Source of the DNA: Vitellaria paradoxa
Taxonomy: Eukaryota > Streptophyta > Magnoliopsida > Ericales > Sapotaceae
Assembly (NCBI GenBank): GCA_019916065.1
Contig: CM034233.1
Span: 24,625,936-24,689,935, forward strand
Reading direction: 5' to 3'
DNA: 64,000 bases
In this document: positions 13,901 through 24,920 of the stretch, in pieces
Position numbering within the stretch: position 1 is the stretch's first letter
Layout: each line of letters starts with the position of its first letter
Made by a program: the position numbers and the translations under genes
Notes under the pieces: generated by a model
The model's database searches: none
What the model was told of the DNA's origin: nothing
The model's input: only the letters and a program-made list of their open reading frames with translations

Positions 13901-16900
13901 TTCTGTTCAACCAGTCAGAATATTCAACTGATCAACTCCAAATCATGCTTCTACACCATTCAACTGCATAAAAATCTCCATACAAAAAGCACAATACACA
14001 AACGACCTTAAGAATGGCACCCAGCTTATCCCACATTCCCCCAATAAAGAAACTAAAGTTCAAGGTCTATTAAAATAGAAATCAAGCCTTGCTCTTCCAA
14101 ATAATGCCAAATTCTCACCAAATACTTTTAACTTTTTATGTAAGTTCCAGACTTTCTTTCCCTTTTTTTTTTTTTTTTTGGTTTTCATATGATACATGAG
14201 TTAAAAGTATTTCTCGCCTATTACAAAACGACAATGATAATACTTCCATCAAAACACAATAAAACACACCAAATACAGCATAACACAGCAAATGCAAAAT
14301 AATAAGCTTTTATTAATTTATTATTAGGTCTCATGTGTTTAGATAGATTTTAACTTTCTAAAACTTTCTTGGTACTTTTCATATTTTTGTACCTCTTTCA
14401 ATATTTTCACAACATTTCCAAATTATTTATGTTTTTGTGCTAATCAAATCAACCTACCATCGCTATCAAAACAAAATTTTGATTCGTGGCATAGGCACAC
14501 AAATTTCATGGAAAAAAATTCTAGTTTGCAGTTGCAAAACTTGATGACATAACAAAAGATATGAAAGGAAGTAAATGCTCTATGATTTAGTCGTTTCCTA
14601 GTTATAATGCCTGCTTAGCAATGCCAAACACACTCATAAAACCTGTTCCAGAAATTTTGCAGCTAACAACATATTTTATAACAAACAATAAATCTAAAAT
14701 GTAACTAAAGCATCCTCACCTTAAGTAGCAGCATCCATCTCTTTCTTTTGCGAGACCAAAATCAACAAACATAGCCTGAAAAAATAGGCTATCAGGAGAA
14801 GAGCAAGAACTGGAAGTCTCAAACCTAACAGTAATGTCAAAGTTTTTTTTTTTTCACTAGAACATACTAATTACCTTGGCATGACCAATATGTAGATATC
14901 CATTTGGTTCAGGTGGAAAGCGTGTAAATACTTTCCCTTCTGTCATCTTCAAATGTTTTTCAAGTGTTTCCCTCGAATTGCAGGCTCTCAGCACGGGACG
15001 GTCACTGAAAAATATTTCGGTATGCACCTGACAATCCACAATACATATATTCTTCATAACACTCTTATGTACACTGCCAGGAATGGTGAATGGAGAAGGA
15101 ATACATTTAATAATGGTGAGAAGATGAAACAATGATATCAAATGCTAAAGACGGGTAAGATTCTTAAAATTGATAAATGAGCTAGTCAAAAAATAAATAA
15201 ATGAACATAACGCAATAGATTGTGCACAAATTAAAATTTTATCACTGCAATATCTCTGCTCACGCTATATGGATCCATTTAAGTTATAAACTAAAGACAT
15301 CCATGCATAGTAAGATTAACTTGTCTGTGCCAAGTAAGAAACTGAAGAAATCTAACTGTAAGTTGACAAATAAAGAGAGCTAAAAATAAGTTATAAAACA
15401 AAAAATAAAACAGGGAAGATTAGGCAGTTGGGTGCCTTGAAGTTTTCCTCTGGTGAAGGAAATATTGAAAATGGATTGAGTTCTTCTTCAGAAGGTTTTG
15501 GGTTTGTATCTACTGCAGCAGCACGTTCCTAGATACATGAAAATTGAAAGAAAAGAATGAGAACAAAATTTTAAATCAGCTAAAAAGAAACTATGTAACC
15601 AACAGAAGAAGAAGCATGCAACTGTGCCTACCTCAACTTTCACAGGCTTCTCTTTCTTCTTTTTAGTAGGTTTTTCATCATCTGCTGCAGTCCTCTCACC
15701 AAGTAATGCTTTTAAGTTTGTATCTATGAGTTGCTGACCCAGAATAAAATATGGTCAACAAAGAAGATTAATAAAAGGATAACTAAAATATCTCAATAGA
15801 ACCTTAAATAAGTTGTTAAATGTGTTTGTGTACCATCAAAGTATTAATTACCTTGACAATCTTTGGATCAGCCCAAGGCTGCCTCTTTCGCACATGACCA
15901 AACAGCTCACCAACTACCAATATCACATTTAAGTTGCATATTAGAACAGTATGTTGATATATCGAGAAGAAAAAGTGGTTTCTTCATGCCACTCTCTTGT
16001 GCAAGTGATCCTCGCACTCAACTGATCAACTCCCCCAAATCTTCCCCCATAGGAGTACACAATAGTCAAATGCTAGGATCAACTTCCAATAACATATTAG
16101 ACATGATTCCCCAACTTAGCTGGGCATCAATCCAAAAGTCACTTTCCACATGTACCACGCGTGACACAAGATTACACAACATATGCCAATCAGGAACTTG
16201 AGGTAAAGAAAATAAAACAAAAATTATATTTCCCAGGCATGCTAGTTCATATTATCAGAATAATAAGGGGTGAAAATAATGTAATTAAGGAAAACAACTT
16301 CATAGGAATTGTAGAAAAGATAGACCAACCATTTGTTCGATAACGTTGCTCCAAAACTGCATTCCTATGCTCATTAAAGACATCAGCAACAGTACGTTCA
16401 ATATCTTCTTCAGAGACCTCAACTCCTGTTTGCAAATGAAATTTTCAATTTTCAGAAATCTACGAGAAGGAAAGGGCAACGAAATGGGATTCCAGAGAGA
16501 CATGAATGGTGCACAATCTTTAATATTGCAAAATATAGTATTAAGTCAAACAAATTAGCTGTAATTCACACAAACTAACCCAAGTCACTATGCATTCAGA
16601 GGAAAAACAACAGAATAATTTACATGGTTTAAGCCGCATCCTATGCCTATCAGATTCATAACTCCCGCTGGATTGGATCACCTTGTTAAAGTGCAAGTAT
16701 GGATACAAGCAGATTGCACCTCCATTTGTCAACTAGAGAGTCAATAGTGTAATCTATACAGGCTTTGGAAATAGGTGGAATATCAAACAGATGGTGCAAT
16801 ATGCCACTAACAAGCACAATCACCTGATTCACTAAATGCTATAGACCATGTTTACAAATCCAGGTCTTAAATAAATGTCCAGAGAAGTTCATTGAACAGA

Positions 16901-18818
16901 ATAGGAGTCAAAAGGTTATATGTATTGCCAAAAATGCATCGAGTTGAACTCCCAAAACTAGATTTAGAGTAAAGAGCATAATTTTTTCTATCATACCAAC
17001 GCCACAAGCCTCTTCAAACTCCTTGATCTTAAAATTCTCTGAGCCATTATTTGTTAAAAATGCAAAGGCAGCTTCTAACTGAGCAGGAGTTTTAATCTGC
17101 AAGAATACAACAACATCTAAGTACAGGAAGAGCAAAAATGTTCTCGAACTATGCAGTTTAGATAGAGGCGTCAATGCTCACCCAAACCTGTCAACACGCC
17201 CAACTTAACCTGGATTTAACAGTTTCGGGTCCACTTAAAAATGCAAAACAGGCATAATTGAATGAGTAAAAATTATTTGGATAATAAATGGGTTTAAAGA
17301 GGTTGATAACACAGCCCATTAACACCCAATTGTATTTGAAATTCGAACAAATTCGAGTGATTTACTCACGAAGAAAAGAAGGGTTTCTCACTCAACCTAC
17401 ACTACATGGACTATTCTAAACATATGACATACCCGTGTTAGATACTTGATACTTGGACAAAGATATTTGGATAACAGTATAGTATACACGTCCCAATAAT
17501 TGAATATCCATTAGAATATTTCATGCATAAAATATAAGTTTTATCCGTAACCGACACCCCTGCCCCAGTCCATCTATTACAACTCCCAATTGACCATGCA
17601 TAGCTTCTTTTCTTTTTATACCTGTATAAGTATATTTTTTTTTATATCTACGTCAATAGGAGTTTGATTTGTTTATTGTTTTGTTAACTGATGCCAGAGT
17701 ACTTTTGCTTGGAAAGTGAGGTAAACAACTAATTATTTTTTCTTTATAAGTAAATTACTTCATTTTTTTATCCTATTTATGCAGGTTAACCTTAGTTTGT
17801 AAGGTTCTGATTATGTTTGGTTCAGAAGATATCAGAAAAAAAAAGAAAGGAAGTAATAAACATCTGTAATCCTTTTCCTAGGTTCGAAGAAAGAAATCTT
17901 AGGTGTAGAGAGAGAAAGAGAGAGAGAGATTGGAAGGGAGAAATTAACTAGAATTTATAGCTGTTTCGAGTTTGTTTTATAATATTTTTCCCATTCAAAG
18001 CAAAAAATTAAATTTTGATTTTTTATGGTCTAATTATATTTCCTAATCCAACATCATGATTAATTATAAATTCTAAGCTCCAATCGAGTCAAATTTGGGT
18101 TAGCAAGTTTAGTATAACCCATATTCAAACCACCCAAAATTGACCCGTTTCTAAATGGTTTTAATTGGGTTGAATCCATATAATCACAACCTATTTTAAC
18201 TCAAACCCAAACCCGCCCATTTGCCAACTCTAAGTTCAAATATAAAGATACTTTGAGGAAGAAGCTAAAGAAAAAGTTTGTAGATTAAATAATGATGCTA
18301 CCAGTGACCCATTGAAGCACTAAATATTACAGTTAGGTAAGTAACAAATGAAGAATCTAAACTGATTCTTTTCTATACCTTTAATGAGACTACATACTGT
18401 AGTAATGTTGGACGATGCACAAGAGCATTTGTGGGAAACTTTGTAGCAACCTGTTGTCATAGGGGATGAAGTAGCATCAATACCAGAATTAAAAGTTCAA
18501 CCAAAATCAGTTGTTTACAAAGTAATTGCTTGGCCAAACAAAAATTTCCTAAACAAATTATTCGAGGCCAAAAAGCATGCAAGCCTCAATGATAGTTTGC
18601 TTTTCTGGAAGAGGAGTAATCAATCACGTTAACATAGAAGTATCCACTATAAGTGAAATGAAGCCGTGTAGGCAATGCTCAAAAAAATAAAAAAAATTTA
18701 CAGAAATCACACATTCAGTTAGAACAGGCTGACCCAGAGTTGATGCTTGTTTAAATTAGCTTACTGTGTAAAGAAGATTTCCAACAGTCCGATCACACCC
18801 ATCAGTAACAGCTGCCTG

Positions 18819-18860
<42 letters not shown>

Positions 18861-19171
18861 CATATTAAAACAAAAACCAAAGAAAAGAGAGAAATTGAAT
18901 AGCGACAAAGTCCTAAACATCAGGATTTGGTATTGGGAAATCAGAAAGTCCTAAACTTGCAAAAGTAAGCCCAACTTGATGAATCAAAAACGATTATAAT
19001 CAGTGAAGAGAAGAAGATTTTGGGCGAGAGTACCTCGTGAATGACGGCGGATAGATTAGCGGTGACCTTGTTGTTGGCGATGGTATTCTTGGCAGTTCGC
19101 TCATCCAAACCGATCTTCAGGAACAGGTCCAGAGGCTTCTCGCTGCTGCTGTTCTCGTCCTTCACCCCCAT
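4974..19171 (-). CDS. GlnRS: Glutamine-tRNA ligase (cytosolic type), 23 coding exons, 794 aa
   Basis: Class I aminoacyl-tRNA synthetase that charges tRNA(Gln) with glutamine using ATP. Exons, in transcript order: 19034-19171, 18765-18815, 18379-18450, 16997-17096, 16330-16425, 15852-15913, 15632-15733, 15436-15528, 14875-15027, 14720-14775, 11672-11762, 11511-11597, 11226-11423, 11044-11142, 8749-8880, 8499-8635, 8308-8407, 8140-8235, 7870-7970, 7685-7790, 7487-7576, 7269-7398, 4974-5068. They sum to 2385 bp and stay in frame. Start ATG is at 19169-19171 ([13 protein letters not shown]); the protein ends RDTYGKAGK. Residues 1 to about 215 form the eukaryotic N-terminal domain, including a Lys-rich patch near 194-203. 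The ATP-site HIGH motif is at 284-287 within [14 protein letters not shown], and the second signature MSKRK is at 506-510. The catalytic core is followed by the two-barrel anticodon-binding region, about 580-794. Length matches plant GlnRS (about 795). Introns after exons 8 and 13 appear to use GC donors. An alternative GT donor for exon 8 would add 8 residues. No organelle transit peptide is evident, although the Arabidopsis enzyme is reported as dual or multi-targeted. Confidence 0.96.
5069..7268 (-). other. GlnRS intron 22 (last intron), low-complexity and duplicated
   Basis: A 2.2-kb intron between the last two coding exons. It holds a C-rich tract followed by GAA-type repeats at about 5347-5470, an AT-rich stretch near 5800-5910 and a two-copy tandem duplication at 6126-6600. 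The open frames here on both strands come from low-complexity sequence and are not coding. Confidence 0.8.
6126..6600. repeat. Imperfect tandem duplication, ~236-bp unit x2
   Basis: Copy 1 starts at 6126 (ccaccaaaacacatgaaccc) and copy 2 at 6362 (ccaccaaaacacaaccccaa). Shared blocks follow in order, such as 'ggatagtgc', 'aacaccccatgacca' and 'tcttgaagttggcaagcaa'. Numerous substitutions and small indels separate the copies, so the duplication is old. It lies inside intron 22 of the GlnRS gene. Confidence 0.8.
8881..11043 (-). other. GlnRS intron 14, hosting an RTE LINE
   Basis: A 2.16-kb intron between exons 14 and 15. More than half is the LINE fragment at 9097-10352, inserted in the opposite orientation to the gene. 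The flanks (8881-9096 and 10353-11043) are ordinary AT-rich intron sequence with no other coding potential. Confidence 0.85.
9097..10352 (+). mobile_element. 5'-truncated RTE-clade LINE, reverse-transcriptase pseudogene
   Basis: The translated fragment starts inside the reverse transcriptase ([13 protein letters not shown], then [36 protein letters not shown]) and contains the catalytic LFADDIIL box. It continues through the RTE-type C-terminal region ([44 protein letters not shown]) to a stop at 10294-10296. In-frame stops at 9247-9249 (TAG) and 9595-9597 (TGA) kill the frame. The 3' end has the 'gaccccacctaatgggaaaa' signature and a TTGG/TTTGG tail, as in plant RTE elements. It is bounded by an 18-bp direct repeat, agggagctccaagtagac, at 9079-9096 and 10353-10370, so both ends are exact. 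It is antisense to the host GlnRS gene. Confidence 0.93.
11763..14719 (-). other. GlnRS intron 10, longest intron (2957 bp)
   Basis: The longest intron of the gene, lying between exons 10 and 11. It contains a 235-bp tandem duplication at 11926-12390, T/A homopolymers near 13090-13107, 13857-13869 and 14164-14179, and otherwise unremarkable AT-rich sequence. A short related pair (about 12905 and 13640, around 'gataagtctc.tataagaaag') suggests further small duplication. No coding region was found inside. Confidence 0.8.
11926..12390. repeat. Tandem duplication, ~235-bp unit x2
   Basis: The unit beginning caacaagttcccaattt at 11926 repeats at 12161 as caacaagttcccaattg. Long identical runs occur in both copies, for example 'cacaaacacaaactgcagac' and 'tcttgggatcctaacccatt'. 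The copies are much more alike than the intron 22 pair, so this duplication is younger. It is entirely within intron 10 of GlnRS. Confidence 0.88.
17163..18232. mobile_element. Non-autonomous hAT-like element in GlnRS intron 3
   Basis: The left end TAGAGGCGTCAATG and the complement of the right end TAGAGTTGGCAAATG form imperfect terminal inverted repeats. They are followed by subterminal repeats of the GGGTT/AACCC type. The flanks agtttaga (17155-17162) and agttcaaa (18233-18240) look like a diverged 8-bp target duplication, the length typical of hAT transposons. The 1070-bp element encodes nothing recognisable and fills most of the intron between exons 3 and 4. Confidence 0.65.
18821..18858. 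repeat. (AT)19 microsatellite abutting a splice acceptor
   Basis: An uninterrupted 38-bp AT repeat sits in GlnRS intron 1. On the transcribed strand it ends directly before TTTCAG at the acceptor of exon 2 (exon starts at 18815), so it occupies the place of the polypyrimidine tract. Confidence 0.95.
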
Positions 19172-19420
19172 TTTCCGCCTCTCTCAACTCACACCCAACA
19201 CTATGGGTTTATGGGGGTGTGTGTGTGTGTGAGTGTCAGTGTCTTCTGAGATGAGAGAAGAAGATAAAAGCAAAACTCTAATCTGTGAATCGATTGTTAA
19301 CTGTTGAGATTCTTTGCCTCCGTGGTGTGAACTGTACGTAAACCCTAGGAGAGAGAGGCTGATGAAAGAAGAACGAAGAGCATGGGTGATTTTTTTTTTT
19401 TTTTTTTTTTTTTTTTGAAA
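19172..19420 (-). promoter_or_regulatory. Probable 5' UTR and proximal promoter of GlnRS
   Basis: Immediately upstream of the start codon the minus strand is pyrimidine-rich, with a CA-rich stretch at about 19217-19231 (GT on the plus strand). It also has 'cctagggtttacg', a common motif in plant housekeeping-gene promoters and leaders. A 26-base T tract on the plus strand (19391-19416) lies further upstream. No clear TATA box is positioned, so the transcription start is not called. Confidence 0.4.
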
Positions 19421-19659
19421 GGTATAAGGATGTGTGTGGTGCGAACTTTCTGCGAGCCCTATAGGAGAGATGCTGATAAATTTTATATTTACATACCGCA
19501 CAGACCCGTTTGGTTTGATTGACCCGGGCGTCGGTTCAAACTAAACTCAAACTGCGTTTTTACCGAGTCGACCGGACCATTTGCTGCCCGGATCCCAGTT
19601 CAACCGGCTGATTCCCTTTTTAAAACCTTCTTGTATGCTTCTATTTGATCAAGAATAGA

Positions 19660-20046
19660 GCCGATAAGAATTAAGTTATTTGAGAGTTATTTCAATTGGG
19701 CTCGAAAACAGTTCAGGTCAAATTCAGTACATGACTAAAACGAAATTGAAAAGTTTGGTTTAAAAACCCGTGAGCAGATTTAATAAAATAATATATATTC
19801 TTTAATAATATTTTTATTATATTTTTATAATATTTTATTTATTATATTTTAAACCAAAACGATATTATTTTGATTTGATTCGAACTATTCGCGAGTCAAT
19901 CTTGAGTCTAAATTATTCTTTATCGAACTAAGCTCAAGCCTATAAAAAAAATTCGAATCGAGCTCGAGCTAGATTCAAAAAGTTCGGATTAAGTTCAAAC
20001 AAGTTAAAACTCGATTCGATTCAATTCGACTCGTTTCCACCCCTAA
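19660..20046 (-). mobile_element. GAGCTCGA-type hAT-like repeat, copy A
   Basis: On the minus strand it begins TTAGGGGTGGAAACGAGTCG. Repeated TCGA/GCTCGAGCTCG subterminal motifs, an AT-rich core, and then 'gattcgaactattcgcgag' in plus orientation follow. A second copy in the opposite orientation lies at 51142-51525. The TAGGGGTG end is typical of hAT-derived repeats, but the far end and target duplication were not located. Confidence 0.45.
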
Positions 20047-21479
20047 TTAAGTATTATGGAGTTATATTGCCATTTCAACAAAAAGAAGGAAAATTGGCGC
20101 CCCATTATTTTAAAAATATAAAAAATTATCCCTAGTCTATTGGGTTAAAACCAAGCCTAGACAACCCCAGTTTTTTATTACATCAAACATTACATTACAG
20201 AGGTGAGGGGATTGAAATCGGATGAAATTTGGGAACGCCTTAGGCCATTGCCACTTCATCTAACCCTAATTTCGTATCTTACCAACTAGACATAAGTCTA
20301 ACTTCGCTTAGAACCCCCTTACTCAATAAAAGATTATGAATTTTCTTTCCCAATAACTTTAAATGAATGTTTGAATAGCAAAAAAATTTTTAAAAATTAG
20401 TGTAAAAATGATACGTGATAAAATTTAATTAGATAAAATTATTAATTTTTTGTAACTTTTGGTGGAGATTGATAAATCAAACACTACCTAACTTCTAACT
20501 ATAAAATTAATTTTCATAAAAATGCTAAAAAAAATATATACGTGCACGTACACATTCACTTATGTGATAAAAATGCGACAAGATCTTTTTTTATTTAAAA
20601 AGAAATTAAGTGAAAAAAGTAACTTTTATATTGTGAAGAAATTAGATTGTTTATTTTATAAGTCTCACTATATTTCATTTTGACCCCATATGGTGTATCT
20701 TTTTTAATAGTATAGTTTTAGACGTTTGCTCCAATTATATACCAAATCAAGACTCTTTCCTATCTACTTCAATAAATAATAATAATAATTTATATTATTA
20801 GATAGATGAAACGTTAAGAATATTGATGAAACTTAAAAATTAATGAAACTTCAACTTTGGTGAATTTTTTTTTTTTAATTTACTAGAATGCTCTCCAGTC
20901 TTCCTCCAAATTTAAATTTTAAATCCATTATAATCATCTAACTAATGTTTTAAGAATAGCAAAAACGTATCTGATTTGATATTTTTCGTTTGTCTTGTTT
21001 TATCATTCTCATTATGTTAAGTAAAAAATGCCTAAAACGATTTTTGATCATTTTACATTTCGTGCATAAACTTATTTTTAATTTTTGTAAAATAAGTTTT
21101 CAAAATACAAATGACTAAATATGTTTGGAAATGTTTTTATTATTTTTAAAAATGTAAAATAAAAAATAAATTTAAAATAGACGTACCAAATCGAACCTTG
21201 CAAAACAGTATACACAAGAGGTGGAGAGCGAACCTGTCTTTACTTGAAAATTAAACTGACCTGATGGCTTGAGTTGAGAAGTGTCGGTATATGCTTCCTT
21301 CTCGGCCTGTTTTGGATGGGCTCGGTAATTGAGTTTTCGCTCTCTCTTTATCTTTCACTTTTGGGTTTCTTCTTGCTGCTTTAGTTTTATAGGGTTATTT
21401 TACATACGCTTTTTTATATATGTGGCTGCTATTTGAGTCAAATGGGTTTGCTCCTTTGAACAATGTATGCTTGTTTAAT

Positions 21480-21520
<41 letters not shown>

Positions 21521-22187
21521 GCTCAATAGTTCCTTGGGCTGCAAGGACACATTTAAGGATGCGCGTGGCAGACAACCTTGTGCCCCAAGGAAAGGCACAA
21601 TATGAGCCCCGAATATCCGACTTTGTACGGGTAAAGATTTTAGGCTGTGGTTATTTAGGATAGTTTGGTTTATTGAAAAATTTTAAAAAATATTATAAAT
21701 TTCTGTTAATTTTATATCATATCAATTTTTTCTCACTGTACGCATTACGAACTCTCTCCAAATCACAATTTATTTTAATTTATCTCACTTTTTCTTACTC
21801 CAAACAACCACTTTATTGGATTATTTCGAGAGATTGGACTATTTTTAACCAAAATAATTTTATTCATGTGTTTGATTTGTAGTATTAGAACTCTGCACTG
21901 CACTACACTACTTATCCCTTAAAATTGGGATTAAGTAATAACACGAGAGTGGTGGTATTACATATCCCCGCACCCCTGAATTTATTTCCTACAAAAATTA
22001 AAGGTTGAAAATTATTTCATATCACATTTCATATCAAATTACATCTTTTATTTCATTTTATATCTCATCAACCAAATACCATAAAAATAATCCCATGTAA
22101 AAAATTAATTTCTTGTTATATCCAATCTCATATATTATTTATAATATTACTTGTACCCCATCATTCAATCCTCTAAATCAAACATAG

Positions 22188-22530
22188 AGCCCGTTTGGCA
22201 ACTCAAAAATTAGCAAAAAAATACCAAAAGTTACTTTTGGTGTGTTTGGTAAAATCACAAATTTTCTCACTTTTTTGATTTGCTATAGTAAAAAGTATAT
22301 TCCATAATTATAACTTTTTTTATTTACTACAGTAAAAAAATATACCAAACACCTAAAAGTTATCACTTTTTTGTTTTGCTACAGTAAAAAATTTACCAAA
22401 CACCCAAAAGTTACTAAAAAATAATAAAAATTTCGCTTAGTTTAACCAAACACACAAAAAGTGTAAAAAAAAAAAAAAAAACTCAAAAATTTACCAAAAT
22501 TTAAATTTTTTTGAACTTCCAAACACCCCT
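22188..22530. mobile_element. MITE with ~18-bp imperfect terminal inverted repeats
   Basis: The left end AGCCCGTTTGGCAACTC is matched by the complement of the right end AGGGGTGTTTGGAAGTTC. The interior repeats 'gctacagtaaaaaatttacc' several times. A relative is at 48795-49184. The GGGCCTGTTTGG-like end resembles PIF/Harbinger or hAT MITEs; superfamily is uncertain because the target duplication is unclear. Confidence 0.6.
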
Positions 22531-22784
22531 AGTCTTAGGGGTGGACAAAAGCGAGTTTGACTTGTATTAGGTTTAATTGTTTTTTTCCTCCTCCAAAAAG
22601 AAAAGTTTAATAGTTTTATTTTAAGTTCGACTCTATATTAATTTTCAAATTTCACATTTACTTAATACGTAATTATTTTTTATTATTTATTATATAATTT
22701 ACAAAATTAAAAATAATTAAACAAAGTTTTTTTGAAGGCATTGGGCTGATTGTAACCGGTGGCGACAGCTACACTCATCCCCAG

Positions 22785-24920
22785 AACCACCATTAGCGAT
22801 GACCCGCGTGCATCACTTGCATGTGCTGGTCTTGAGCCAACGAGATGTACACGTGTGTTGTATACCAAATATTACTTTTAATATTTTTAAATTTTTATAA
22901 TATATTTTTAATGCCCCAGCATCAAGATGCAATACATCGAGTTCGAAAAGTTTCCCAAATATATCCCAAACAGTTTAAAATCAAACACAAGCCCTAGAAC
23001 TTACCCAAAAATAATAATAATAAAAAATAAATAATTTAAAAAAAAAAAACCACAAGCCCTAGAATGCATTGTTGGGTCATGTAAACTTGCATATTCATGT
23101 TCACTCCCAAGTAAGATATTGAGTGTATTTGGAGTTATATAAATTTGTAAAAGTTAATGTCCCGTATTTTGTATAGTGAGTAAAAATTTAAATTTTACAA
23201 TCTCGTAATTTGTGTTTTGTAGAGATCTGTAAAATTTTATATTTTTTTGTTAAACACCAAACAGTGCCATTACCAAATGTCTCTCTCTCTCACACGTGGA
23301 AACAATTGTTTTGGTATTTTTAATAAGTTTTTTTTTTTAGTTTTTTACAACCAACATCTCATCTTAAAAGATTCTCCAAAATAGAATAAAAAAGACTTTT
23401 TTTTTTAAATTTTTGAGATTTTCAATTATTGTCAATCTATATCACTTCCTCTATATAATTATCTATAATAGGGGAATATTATAGTCTCTCTCTAAATTTT
23501 TAGAACTGCTACAAAAATTTTATAAAATAAAAAGGATGTAAAGATATTGTTGTGGACCTTTTTTTCATTAATATGTATTTATTTTAGAGAAGTGATTAAA
23601 AAAAAGGTAATATGAATGTCTTGATCCAATAGAAAAAAGATACAGGCCTTCTGGTCATTCCATTCCATTAGACAAGTGAGATTTCTAATGATACATTTGA
23701 CATACTAAAAAATTCTAGAGATAAATTTGAGATATTGAAAAACGTTAAAAAATTTTAAAAACATTTAAAAGTTATTTATTTTTTTATTTCATTACACAAA
23801 TTACGAACGCACAAATTATCTTAATTTATTTCACTTTTTGTCATTCTAAACGTTATCTAAATATAACAAAGGCCCTATATGATATATATGTTTATATATA
23901 ATACAAAAATTATAATTATTTTTTTATTAGTTATATATTTTATTTTAAAAAGACAAATATAATTATTGTGAAAGAAATCTAAACATTCGTAAAAAAATCT
24001 ACCCAATTTCTTATGCAGTTATATTACCCAATCTAAACTTCCAAAAAAAGTAACCATCATTGGTGATGACCCACGTCACTTGCGTACGCTTGTCTCGAGC
24101 CAACAAGATATACATGTGTTGTATACGAAATGTTTTAATATTTTTAAATTTTTGTAATATGTTTTTAATGCCTCAATATCAAGACTTATGCATATATATA
24201 TATATATATCTCTCGAGTCCGAAAAGATTTTCAAACTCATCCCAAACAGTCTAAAATCAAACACAAATCCTAAAAATACATTGTTGAGTCCCGCGAACTT
24301 GCATGCCATGTCCAATCCCAAGTAAAATAGTTACCAAATCTCTCTCTCTCTCTCTCTCTCATTTCGAAATAATTGTTTTGATATTTTTTAATGAGTTTTC
24401 CAGTGTTTTACAACAAAAAAAAACTTGATTTTCATTTTGGAAGATTTTCCATAAATTTTTTACATTAAAAATTAATAAAAAAATCTACATAAAAAGCTAG
24501 TTAAAAAAAATACTTCCATTGTAACAATACTCGATGGGAAATTATAGTATACACAGTAACTCATCTTGAAAGATTATCTAAAATAAAATAAAAAGATACA
24601 CTCCTTTTTTTGATGTTTTCAATTATTATTACCTTACATCGCTTTCTCTATATAATTATCTATAGAAGAATATTATAGTGCTTCTTTAAATTTGGAGAAC
24701 TGTTATGAAAATTTTATAAAATAAAAAGGATATATATATATATATATATATAAATATTGATTTGGACTTATTTTCTATTAATTTGTATTTATTTTAGAGA
24801 AGTGATTAAAAAAATGTAATATGAATGTCTTGATCCAATGGGAAAAACAGGTCCACCAGCCACTCTAATCCATTAGGCAAGTGAGACTTCTAAATGTGAT
24901 GAAAGCCCTACATGATATAT
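22785..24920. repeat. Tandem direct duplication, period ~1.27 kb
   Basis: Copy 1 starts near 22785 (aaccaccattagcgatgacc) and copy 2 near 24051 (taaccatcattggtgatgac). Many matching blocks follow in the same order: 'gagccaac', 'aaaatcaaacacaa', a CT run, 'ataattatctata', 'tttattttagagaagtgatt', and 'aatatgaatgtcttgatcca'. Similarity runs to 'gccct.catgatatat' (about 23880 and 24905). Copy 2 is then interrupted by the large inverted repeat and seems to resume at about 29038 with 'acccaatttctt'. Confidence 0.75.

Larger units (their letters stand above)
19421..22780. other. Intergenic, AT-rich, several short transposon remnants
   Basis: No gene is seen. Contents include a GAGCTCGA-type element near 19660-20046, a remnant at about 20990-21200 related to the MITE at 31966-32315, a TA microsatellite at 21483-21515, a MITE-like block at about 21650-21830 and the MITE at 22188-22530. 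The short open frames here have no recognisable domains. Confidence 0.6.
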
